Source of the DNA: an uncultured Rhizobiaceae group bacterium
GTDB taxonomy: Bacteria; Pseudomonadota; Alphaproteobacteria; Rhizobiales; Rhizobiaceae
NCBI GenBank assembly: GCA_938030645.1
Contig: CALHHQ010000373.1
Span: 1-5,542, forward strand
DNA length: 5,542 bases
Direction of reading: 5' to 3'
The translations under genes were made by a program, and so were the position numbers. Below, in pieces: positions 1-5,368 of the stretch. Every line of letters begins with the position of its first letter. Within the stretch, counting starts at the first letter, position 1. The notes under the pieces were generated by a model. It was not told the origin of the DNA and ran no database searches. It was given only the letters and a program-made list of their open reading frames with translations.

Positions 1-755
1 GCTGAAACCAAATGCCACTGGCTCACGAACTGACCGTTCAACGCCCGCACACCTGCCGTAATGGGCAGGGAAGCATCGGTCTTGGTCAAAACCGTTGCCC
101 AGAAAAAATCATTCCAGACAAACGTAAAAATCAACACTGCAAGAGCTGCGAGTGCAGGGCGCACAAGCGGCAAAACGAGGTGCCAAAAAATCTTGAACTC
201 ACCAACGCCCTCAATTCGAGCAGATTCAATCAGTTCAAACGGCAGAGCGCGAATAAAGTTTCGCATGAAGAGTGTGCAGAAGCCTGTTTGGAATGCTGCA
301 TGAAACAACACCAAACCGGTGACGGTGTCATAAAGCCCAGTCTGTACCGAAAGGTTTCGCACCGGCACCATAAGGATTTGGAACGGAACAAAATTGCCAG
401 CAACAAAGAGAAAGAACAAGGGAATTGCTGCTTTGAAACGATAGATCGCCAAAGCGTATCCTGCCAAGCAAGCAAGGCTTACGGAAATGATCACTGTCGG
501 CACGGTGATGCGGAACGAGTTCCAAAGGAACAATCCAGCTTTGGATTGGATGAAAACCGCTGAATAGTTAGACCAAGCCTGAAAGTCAGATGGCCAACCA
601 AACACGTTACCCGAGTTGATGTCTGATGCCGGGCGAATGGATGTCATCAAAATTGCAAGCAATGGCAAGAGCCAGATGAACAAAGCAATCGGCAGGAAAA
701 CCTTGTAGGCGGTCTGAGCGGATGCTGATGATTTTGCTATCGGTGTTGGAAACAT
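1..755 (-). CDS. CUT1 ABC sugar permease, MalG/LacG type (3' end cut by window)
   Basis: This is the second inner-membrane permease of a sugar importer. The reading frame is open from an ATG at 755-753 to the window edge, giving 251 codons and ending ...QWHLVSA; MalG-type proteins are usually about 275-285 residues, so roughly 30 C-terminal residues are missing. A first membrane segment lies near residues 18-38, and further hydrophobic stretches lie near 83-104, 111-130, 145-163 and 203-222. The EAA loop that docks on the ATPase is visible at 177-196 (E177-S-A-R-I-E-G183, then L195-P196), with the key Gly and Leu-Pro kept. The start lies 3 bases beyond the stop of the MalF-type gene, with only a weak purine-rich site (GTGGGG) ahead of it, so translational coupling is likely. 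It should pair with the MalF-type permease and be energised by the ATPase at 4229. Family call is firm; substrate is inferred from the neighbours only. Confidence 0.93.
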   Translation of the reverse strand, partial: MFPTPIAKSSASAQTAYKVFLPIALFIWLLPLLAILMTSIRPASDINSGNVFGWPSDFQAWSNYSAVFIQSKAGLFLWNSFRITVPTVIISVSLACLAGYALAIYRFKAAIPLFFLFVAGNFVPFQILMVPVRNLSVQTGLYDTVTGLVLFHAAFQTGFCTLFMRNFIRALPFELIESARIEGVGEFKIFWHLVLPLVRPALAALAVLIFTFVWNDFFWATVLTKTDASLPITAGVRALNGQFVSQWHLVS

Positions 756-758
756 AAT

Positions 759-1700
759 CTAGCGCCCCACTTTTTCTTCTTGATACATGTTCCACAAGAA
801 GTAGCTGATGAAGAACAGCATGATAAAGAACAACACCGCAGCAATCGCTGAGCCGTAACCCATTCGGAAACCATATTCGGAAAGTGCGGTTTCAAACATG
901 TAATAGGACAGAACGTTCGAAGTACCGTAGGGCCCACCCTGGGTCATAATCGCAATCATATCGAACGAGCGCAACGCGCCAATCACGGTGACAACGATGG
1001 CAATGAAGGTTGCAGGCTTCAATTGTGGTAACACCACGTACCAAAGCATCTTCCAGCCCTTTGCATTGTCCAAACGTCCAGCTTCTATTTGATCTGGCGA
1101 CACATTGTTCAAACCGGTGAGATATAAAATCATGCAGTAGGCGATCTGCGGCCACAGGCCAGCAAAAATAATGCCGTAGGTCACAAGGTTTTCATCGCCC
1201 AGAATAGAAGGCGGAACAGCCCCGAAGAATTTCCAGATTTCACCGACAATGCCGAAATTTGGATTGTAGAACCAAGTGAAAATCAGGCCGACCACCACTT
1301 GTGAAATAACGAATGGAAAGAAGAACAAAGACTTGTAAATCCGCATTCCTGTAACTGTCTGGTTCAGAAACAATGCGATGAACAAACCAGCAGGCACGGC
1401 CAACATATAGAGCACGAGCCACAACACGTTGTTGTAGAGTGACGTATAGAAACGGTCATCATCTATCAGCTCCACATAGTTGCCGATGCCGACCCATTTC
1501 GCTTCCCCGAGGCCATCCCATTCGTAAAAAGAAATCCACAGAGACTGGAAGATTGGTAGAACCACATAGACAATGAAAAAAATCATGGCAGGAGCCAAAA
1601 ACAGCCAAGGAGCAACTCTCAACTTGTTTTTTGCGTACCAACTGCGTTGATCAATTGTGCCGGATGTCGCCGACGCATTTATCGAAGTTGTAACAGACAT
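759..1700 (-). CDS. CUT1 ABC sugar permease, MalF/LacF type
   Basis: A 313-residue inner-membrane permease, full length for the MalF-like (short, six-helix) group. The first helix lies near residues 31-55 (PWLFLAPAMIFFIVYVVLPI). Further segments lie near 91-113, 122-146, 173-194, 231-247 and 282-304. The cytoplasmic EAA loop lies at 206-225 (E206-A-G-R-L-D-N212 ... V222-V-L-P225). The usual third Ala is Gly and the usually invariant Gly is Asn212, while Leu-Pro is kept. The ATG at 1700-1698 is supported by a strong AGGAGAGG site 6 bases upstream (1707-1714). The gene follows the binding-protein gene after 113 bases that contain a hairpin, and is followed 3 bases later by the MalG-type gene. 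Together these two form the membrane channel of the importer. Substrate is not readable from this protein alone. Confidence 0.95.
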   Translation of the reverse strand: MSVTTSINASATSGTIDQRSWYAKNKLRVAPWLFLAPAMIFFIVYVVLPIFQSLWISFYEWDGLGEAKWVGIGNYVELIDDDRFYTSLYNNVLWLVLYMLAVPAGLFIALFLNQTVTGMRIYKSLFFFPFVISQVVVGLIFTWFYNPNFGIVGEIWKFFGAVPPSILGDENLVTYGIIFAGLWPQIAYCMILYLTGLNNVSPDQIEAGRLDNAKGWKMLWYVVLPQLKPATFIAIVVTVIGALRSFDMIAIMTQGGPYGTSNVLSYYMFETALSEYGFRMGYGSAIAAVLFFIMLFFISYFLWNMYQEEKVGR

Positions 1701-1706
1701 GACAGA

Positions 1707-1714
1707 CCTCTCCT
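1707..1714 (-). promoter_or_regulatory. Ribosome binding site of the MalF-type permease gene
   Basis: AGGAGAGG on the minus strand, 6 bases before the ATG at 1700. The same octamer precedes the ATPase gene (4212-4219), so channel and ATPase are likely translated with similar strength despite lying in different transcription units. Confidence 0.85.
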
Positions 1715-1734
1715 GCGCTGTGTTCCGTTTCTTC

Positions 1735-1763
1735 TGAAAATTGCTGCATTGCAGAAATTTTCA
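1735..1763. repeat. AT-rich palindrome upstream of the MalF-type gene
   Basis: The outer arms TGAAAATT (1735-1742) and AATTTTCA (1756-1763) enclose CTGCA-T-TGCAG (1744-1754), with a single mismatched pair between them (G1743 and A1755). The whole 29 bases are nearly symmetrical about 1749. It lies between the intercistronic hairpin and the permease ribosome site. It could be a protein site or a second mRNA stem; no promoter was recognised beside it. Confidence 0.5.
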
Positions 1764-1776
1764 AAGGAAAGAGAAA

Positions 1777-1805
1777 GTCTCGGGCAGCGCAAAACTGCCC
1801 GAGAC
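1777..1805 (-). terminator. Intercistronic hairpin after the binding-protein gene (leaky terminator or mRNA stabiliser)
   Basis: A perfect 11-bp stem, GTCTCGGGCAG (1777-1787) and CTGCCCGAGAC (1795-1805), surrounds a 7-base loop. On the transcribed minus strand it begins 8 bases after the binding-protein stop codon. It is followed by a pyrimidine-rich run (TTTCTCTTTCCTTT) rather than a clean U-tract. Hairpins at this place in sugar-import operons commonly protect the upstream message or partly stop transcription, so that binding protein exceeds permease. The downstream permeases have no obvious promoter of their own, which argues for partial read-through. Confidence 0.75.
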
Positions 1806-1813
1806 CAATTCGC

Positions 1814-3052
1814 TTATTTGTAGACGCGTTCCTGCACCTTATCGAGGCGCTTGAGGATTGCATCCAAACGATCAGGCTTGATCATGAATTCTTGGAAACC
1901 TTCCATGCCTGCTTTTGCCATTTCGGCAGGAGCATCACGGTCAAAGAATTGCGCAAGACCAGCAGCCGTTGACACAGTTTCAAAGCCTTGTTGGATGAAC
2001 TTATCATCGCCAACTTTAGCATCTGAGTTCGGTGGCAACTGACCGATTGTTGTGTTCCATTCAGACTGAATTTCAGGCTGAGCAATGAACGCGAGGAACT
2101 TGCGAGCGTCAGCTTTGTTTTTCGCCTTTGCTGGAATGAAGAATGCATCCGCAGGAGCTTCTTCTGCACGTGGTACACCAGGTGTGATTTCTGGGAACGG
2201 GAAGTAATCGATTTGATCTTCTTTCAGACCAGCGTTCTTGTATCCGTCCACGGAGAAGTTACCCATGACGTACATTGCAGCTTCGCCTTTTGCGAAAGGA
2301 GCAATTGCATCCTGCCAAGACATTGTTGCGTGGTTATCAACAAATGCACCCATGTCCACAAGCTCTTTCCATTTTGCGAAAGTGGCGCGAATGCGTGGGT
2401 CTGTGTATTTGATTTTACCAGCAGTCAATTGGTTGTGAACGTCATAACCGTTTGTGCGCAAGTTGAGGTAATCGAATACGCCAGCTGCGGTCCAAAGGAA
2501 CTTTGTACCGATTGTAAATGGTGTCACGCCGCCTTCTTTGAGCTTCTTAGAAGCAGCAATCAACTCAGCCCAAGTCTTTGGCTCAGAGATGCCCATTTTG
2601 TCGAAAATGTCTTTGCGGTAGTAAATGCCCCATTGGTAATACGTGTATGGAACACCCCATTGTTTACCATCAATTGTCATTGTTGGCTTGATTGCTTCAA
2701 ACTTAGCAGACAAGTTTGCATCGCTTGACCAAAGATCCGACACATCTTCGAAAAGACCTGCGTTCACGAACGGCGCCATGCGGTTGCCCGGGTACCAAGA
2801 TGTGATGTCGGGAGCATCGGCTGACAAAAAGTTACGGATCGCAGTTTTGTGCGCTTCACGGTCCGTGATGTTGACAGTGACGTTGATGTCTGGGTTTGCA
2901 GCTTTGAATTTCTCAACGGCTGTTTCAAAACCTTTTTTCGGACCCGGGTTCGGGTCGTCGAAGTTAATGACCAGATCACCAGCAAAAGCGGTGGTGGCCA
3001 TAAGAGTTGCCGTACCAAGTACAGCAGTGGCTCTAATGAGCGATTTAATCAT
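1814..3052 (-). CDS. Periplasmic sugar-binding protein of CUT1 ABC importer
   Basis: A 412-residue extracellular solute-binding protein (SBP_bac_1/SBP_bac_8 type). It has a typical Sec signal peptide: basic N-terminus (MIKSLIR), hydrophobic core to about residue 18, and a likely signal peptidase I cut after A-F-A at 24|25. There is no lipobox cysteine, so a soluble periplasmic protein is expected, as in diderms. Family hallmarks are the GVPYTYYQWGIYYRKDIF stretch at 133-150 and FAKGEAAMYVMGNF at 253-266, plus several Trp/Tyr residues that could stack on sugars. The length fits LacE-like proteins (about 420). The start is fixed by a GGGAGGA site 6 bases upstream (3059-3065). It is the first gene of the leftward unit, preceded by the control region shared with the IclR gene. 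It determines transport specificity; a beta-galactoside ligand is inferred from the nearby GH42 gene, not from the binding residues. Confidence 0.95.
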   Translation of the reverse strand: MIKSLIRATAVLGTATLMATTAFAGDLVINFDDPNPGPKKGFETAVEKFKAANPDINVTVNITDREAHKTAIRNFLSADAPDITSWYPGNRMAPFVNAGLFEDVSDLWSSDANLSAKFEAIKPTMTIDGKQWGVPYTYYQWGIYYRKDIFDKMGISEPKTWAELIAASKKLKEGGVTPFTIGTKFLWTAAGVFDYLNLRTNGYDVHNQLTAGKIKYTDPRIRATFAKWKELVDMGAFVDNHATMSWQDAIAPFAKGEAAMYVMGNFSVDGYKNAGLKEDQIDYFPFPEITPGVPRAEEAPADAFFIPAKAKNKADARKFLAFIAQPEIQSEWNTTIGQLPPNSDAKVGDDKFIQQGFETVSTAAGLAQFFDRDAPAEMAKAGMEGFQEFMIKPDRLDAILKRLDKVQERVYK

Positions 3053-3058
3053 GAGGTA

Positions 3059-3065
3059 TCCTCCC
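3059..3065 (-). promoter_or_regulatory. Ribosome binding site of the binding-protein gene, in a small dyad
   Basis: On the minus strand GGGAGGA lies 6 bases before the ATG. Part of it pairs with the following bases: GAGG, loop ATA, CCTC (3063-3053). Just upstream CGGTT, loop TATTC, AACCG (3079-3065) can form a 5-bp hairpin abutting the site. These could modulate ribosome access, but both stems are short. Confidence 0.6.
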
Positions 3066-3078
3066 GGTTGAATAAACC

Positions 3079-3105
3079 GACTGAGATCACGAAAGTGTTT
3101 CAGTC
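3079..3105 (-). repeat. Imperfect hairpin in the leader of the binding-protein mRNA
   Basis: GACTGA (3079-3084) pairs with TCAGTC (3100-3105), and inside it CAC (3088-3090) pairs with GTG (3095-3097) around a 4-base loop. It lies in the predicted long leader, just upstream of the ribosome binding site. The six-base outer stem is exact; the inner part has unpaired bases. Function is unknown. Confidence 0.4.
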
Positions 3106-3111
3106 AGCGCA

Positions 3112-3134
3112 CAGATTGAACAATGTTCTTTCTG
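3112..3134. repeat. 23-bp interrupted palindrome in the intergenic region
   Basis: The arms CAGA (3112-3115) and GAAC (3118-3121) are mirrored by GTTC (3125-3128) and TCTG (3131-3134). The centre is AAT, and unpaired TT lies on each side. It may be a second protein site or an RNA stem in the leader. Its half-sites point the opposite way from those at 3202-3220, so it is not a copy of that operator. Confidence 0.35.
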
Positions 3135-3201
3135 CAAATTTAAGTGTCGGTCGTTTCGCGATTTGAAGCAAGTTCAACGCACGCGACCAAACGCCATTAG
3201 A

Positions 3202-3220
3202 AGTTCCATTATTTGGAACT
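3202..3220. promoter_or_regulatory. 19-bp perfect inverted repeat, probable operator (IclR candidate)
   Basis: AGTTCCATTATTTGGAACT is a perfect 7-bp inverted repeat around a 5-base centre. It is the only perfect dyad of this length that I noticed in the gap between the divergent units. It starts about 11 bases downstream of the predicted leftward transcription start and overlaps the -35 area of the rightward promoter candidate. A bound regulator could therefore block the transporter genes and limit its own gene. IclR-family proteins bind palindromes of this size, and the divergent IclR gene starts 76 bases away. Binding by that protein is inference. Confidence 0.7.
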
Positions 3221-3239
3221 CCATTTGACTATGTAGAAT
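3212..3239 (+). promoter_or_regulatory. Candidate rightward promoter for the iclR-ATPase-GH42 unit
   Basis: A -10 like TAGAAT (3234-3239, five of six matches) is preceded by weak -35 candidates TTTGGA (3212-3217, spacing 16) or TTGGAA (3213-3218, spacing 15). The start would be near 3246, giving a leader of about 50 nt. The -10 shares bases with the -10 of the leftward promoter, so the two polymerases would compete, and the -35 area lies within the 3202-3220 palindrome, which would suit autoregulation. An alternative -35 TTGACT (3225-3230) has no convincing -10. Confidence 0.45.
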
Positions 3240-3266
3240 TATTCGGTTAGCGTGCCCAAATGTCAA
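3238..3266 (-). promoter_or_regulatory. Sigma-70-type promoter for the binding-protein/permease unit
   Basis: Read on the minus strand, a perfect -35 TTGACA (3266-3261) is followed after 17 bases by a -10 AATAAT (3243-3238), five of six matches to TATAAT. Transcription would begin near 3231, leaving a leader of about 180 nt before the binding-protein ATG. No better pair was found nearer the gene. Confidence 0.72.
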
Positions 3267-3295
3267 GCGCCATTTGTGAGCGGTGATAGGGAGAG

Positions 3296-4195
3296 ATGGT
3301 TTTGCACAAAGCAAGCCAGCCATTGAAGGTTGCATCGGATTCTGCGGAGACTCCGCAATCGTCACGCCATGGGCAAATTGCCCTCAAATCTTCCGACAAT
3401 CCAAACTTAGTATCCTACAAATCTGCTGGTACCGGCACGCTTGGGAAAGCGCTAGAAGTTCTCGATATCATTGCAATGTCCGCAGTGCCTCTGCGGTTCA
3501 CAGATATTCTAAAGGTCGTAGACCAGCCGCGCGGAACGCTGCACCGTCAACTCAGCAATCTTATAGAAGAAGGTTTGGTGTTGGCCAATCCTGATGGAAC
3601 TTATGATCCCGGTTTGAGGTTGATGAAACTGGCCGCCAAAGCGTGGTCGAAAAACTCTTTCCGTACCATTGCAGAGCCTCATTTTCGCAAACTACATGAA
3701 GCAACAGGCGAAACGGTTCACCTTGGTGTGCTCAACGGTTTGGAAGTGATCTACGTGGATAAGATCGAATCCAACCAAACTGTTCGGATGCACAGCCAAT
3801 TGGGAAATGCATCACCGCTTTATTGCACAGGTATCGGCAAGGCGATGTTAGCGCTTTTGGAACGCGATGACTGCGCCGAACGGGCTGAAAAATTTAACTA
3901 CGTAAAGCACACCGAAACCACGTTGCACACGCCGCAGCTTTTGCTCGCAGAGATTGAGCAGATTCGCGCTGCTGGCGTGTCTCATGATCGAGAAGAACAC
4001 GAAGTGGGAATTCGGTGTGTGTCAGCTGGCATTGGTGGTGAAGCATCTTCAACGATCGCGGGTGTTTCGGTGACGGCGCCCGCATATCGCATCACCGAGG
4101 ATACAATTTTGAAATGGGAGAGCTTGGTCTTTGAAACTGCACGCGCCATTGAGCGCGATATGGCAGTGTCCATGGGACCTCGCAGTCAACAATGA
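3296..4195 (+). CDS. IclR-family transcriptional regulator
   Basis: A 299-residue one-component regulator. The winged-helix DNA-binding domain lies at about 48-110, beginning TGTLGKALEVLDIIA, with the recognition helix around 77-92 (QPRGTLHRQLSNLIEEGLV region). The IclR effector domain follows at about 115-290 and carries the diagnostic SPLYCTGIGKAMLA stretch (173-186). Members are usually about 250-270 residues, so the roughly 47-residue polar N-terminal tail is long. The ATG at 3296 has AGGGAG only 2 bases away, but GGTGAT (3282-3287) 8 bases upstream also matches the 16S tail; a TTG at 3302 is a possible alternative start. No other in-frame ATG occurs before the HTH. The gene is divergent from the binding-protein gene and 33 bases ahead of the ATPase gene. 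It is therefore the likely local regulator, acting on the palindrome at 3202-3220, with a sugar or its breakdown product as effector. Whether it represses or activates cannot be read from sequence. Confidence 0.93.
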   Translation: MVLHKASQPLKVASDSAETPQSSRHGQIALKSSDNPNLVSYKSAGTGTLGKALEVLDIIAMSAVPLRFTDILKVVDQPRGTLHRQLSNLIEEGLVLANPDGTYDPGLRLMKLAAKAWSKNSFRTIAEPHFRKLHEATGETVHLGVLNGLEVIYVDKIESNQTVRMHSQLGNASPLYCTGIGKAMLALLERDDCAERAEKFNYVKHTETTLHTPQLLLAEIEQIRAAGVSHDREEHEVGIRCVSAGIGGEASSTIAGVSVTAPAYRITEDTILKWESLVFETARAIERDMAVSMGPRSQQ

Positions 4196-4211
4196 GCACC
4201 GGAATAAGTGC

Positions 4212-4219
4212 AGGAGAGG
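4212..4219 (+). promoter_or_regulatory. Ribosome binding site that fixes the ATPase start
   Basis: AGGAGAGG ends 9 bases before ATG 4229. It excludes the upstream in-frame GTG at 4208, which has no comparable site ahead of it and would place this sequence inside the coding region. Confidence 0.85.
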
Positions 4220-4228
4220 AGCTATAAA

Positions 4229-5311
4229 ATGGCTGGAGTGAAACTCACGAATGTGAAGAAGTCTTTTGGCGACGTGAATGTCATCAAAGGAGTTGATCTT
4301 GAAATCGATGATGGCGATTTTATCGTTTTCGTCGGGCCATCTGGTTGCGGCAAGTCCACATTGCTTCGTCTCGTTTCAGGTCTCGAAGAGATCACATCTG
4401 GTTCAATCCACATCGGTGATGAAGATGTGTCTTACACGGAACCTTCAGAACGGGGCATCGCCATGGTGTTCCAGTCCTACGCGCTTTATCCGCACATGAC
4501 AGTTTATGAAAACATGGCTTTTGGTTTGAAGATGAATGGTTTCGACAAGGGCGAGATCGATTCACGCGTGAAAAAAGCTGCTGACATTCTCGAACTTGGA
4601 CCTCTGCTGGATCGCAAACCCGCTGCCATGTCTGGCGGACAGCGTCAGCGTGTTGCTATCGGCCGCTCGATTGTTCGCGAACCGAAAGTGTTCTTGTTTG
4701 ATGAACCATTGTCCAACTTGGATGCCGAGCTTCGCGTTCAAATGCGCTTGGAGATTGCAAAACTGCACAACAGTCTTGATTCCACAATGATCTACGTCAC
4801 CCACGATCAGACGGAAGCCATGACTCTGGCGGACAAAATTGTCGTGCTGCGTGCGGGTATCGTTGAACAATACGGTTCGCCATTGGAACTCTATGACAAC
4901 CCAGACAATGAATTTGTGGCAGGCTTTATTGGTTCGCCGCGCATGAATTTCTTGGATGCTGAAGTCACATCGTCGAAAAAGGGGAGCGCCACAGTCGTTG
5001 TGCCAAGCCTTGGAAAATTGAAGATCGAAGTCAGCACCCGTGACCGCACGCCAGAAAAAGGTGAAAGAGTAAAAGTGGGATTGCGGCCCGAGCACTTTAT
5101 TGGCTCCACTGCAAAACATAAGTTTAAAGCGCCCACATCGGTGGTCGAACAATTGGGCGGCAACTCTTATCTGTATCTTGATGTGGGAAATCATGTTCCA
5201 TTGACCGTTGAACAAAAGGGACACACGACGGTTGCTGATGGTCAGATGGCCACAATTGGTGTCGATCCGAAAACAGCAATGCTGTTTGGAAAGGATGGAT
5301 TGCGAATTTAA
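4229..5311 (+). CDS. ABC importer ATPase, UgpC/MalK/LacK type
   Basis: A 360-residue cytoplasmic ATPase that powers CUT1 sugar importers. All catalytic motifs are intact: Walker A GPSGCGKST (36-44), Q-loop Gln82 (VFQSYALYPHMTV), signature SGGQRQR (135-141), Walker B VFLFDEP with D158 and E159, D-loop SNLD (162-165) and H-loop His192. The C-terminal TOBE/regulatory region runs from about 235 to 360 and includes the family stretch GLRPEHF (284-290). An upstream in-frame GTG at 4208 would add seven residues. The ATG at 4229 is preferred because AGGAGAGG (4212-4219) sits 9 bases before it and lies inside any GTG-started version. The gene is on the opposite strand from the permeases and is cotranscribed with the IclR and GH42 genes. 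It most likely serves the local permeases; UgpC/MalK-type ATPases are sometimes shared among several importers, so other partners are possible. Confidence 0.96.
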   Translation: MAGVKLTNVKKSFGDVNVIKGVDLEIDDGDFIVFVGPSGCGKSTLLRLVSGLEEITSGSIHIGDEDVSYTEPSERGIAMVFQSYALYPHMTVYENMAFGLKMNGFDKGEIDSRVKKAADILELGPLLDRKPAAMSGGQRQRVAIGRSIVREPKVFLFDEPLSNLDAELRVQMRLEIAKLHNSLDSTMIYVTHDQTEAMTLADKIVVLRAGIVEQYGSPLELYDNPDNEFVAGFIGSPRMNFLDAEVTSSKKGSATVVVPSLGKLKIEVSTRDRTPEKGERVKVGLRPEHFIGSTAKHKFKAPTSVVEQLGGNSYLYLDVGNHVPLTVEQKGHTTVADGQMATIGVDPKTAMLFGKDGLRI

Positions 5312-5323
5312 GCTTGCAATCTT

Positions 5324-5350
5324 TTTGCGCATAGGAGAGACGGGCGCAAA
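5324..5350 (+). repeat. Hairpin presenting a Shine-Dalgarno-like loop ahead of the GH42 gene
   Basis: TTTGCGC (5324-5330) pairs exactly with GCGCAAA (5344-5350). The 13-base loop holds AGGAGAG (5333-5339), the best ribosome-site match in the 57-base gap. It lies 29 bases before ATG 5369, too far for ordinary initiation there. It may influence translation of the beta-galactosidase, or serve a very short frame beginning GTG at 5353. Function is inferred only. Confidence 0.45.
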
Positions 5351-5368
5351 CAGTGTTGGAATTTATCC

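Noticed and set aside
12..563. A 183-codon open frame on the plus strand
   Set aside because: It is antisense to the MalG-type permease, whose minus-strand frame is continuous and shows the EAA loop. The Lys/His/Cys-rich product looks like no real protein.
2213..2728. A 171-codon open frame on the plus strand opposite the binding-protein gene
   Set aside because: It is a shadow of a well-supported gene, with no ribosome site and a Cys/Val/His-rich sequence without a domain.
2643..3071. A 142-codon plus-strand frame ending just beyond the binding-protein start
   Set aside because: It is antisense to the signal peptide and N-terminal domain of the binding protein and has no supporting start signal.
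3118..3128. GAAC-AAT-GTTC considered as a LexA box
   Set aside because: The spacing does not match the Gram-positive inverted box, and alphaproteobacterial LexA uses the direct repeat GTTC-N7-GTTC. No SOS gene is nearby.
4196..4211. Possible hairpin GCAC...GTGC just after the IclR stop codon, considered as a terminator
   Set aside because: The stem is only 4 bp with an 8-base loop and no U-tract, and the ATPase gene follows at once with its own ribosome site.
4208..4228. Upstream GTG start extending the ATPase by seven residues
   Set aside because: The strong AGGAGAGG at 4212-4219 serves ATG 4229, and family members begin close to that Met.
4562..5332. A 256-codon open frame on the minus strand opposite the ATPase gene
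   Set aside because: It lies almost wholly antisense to a gene with every ABC motif intact, has no recognisable domain, and its His/Cys/Phe-rich composition is typical of a reversed coding frame.
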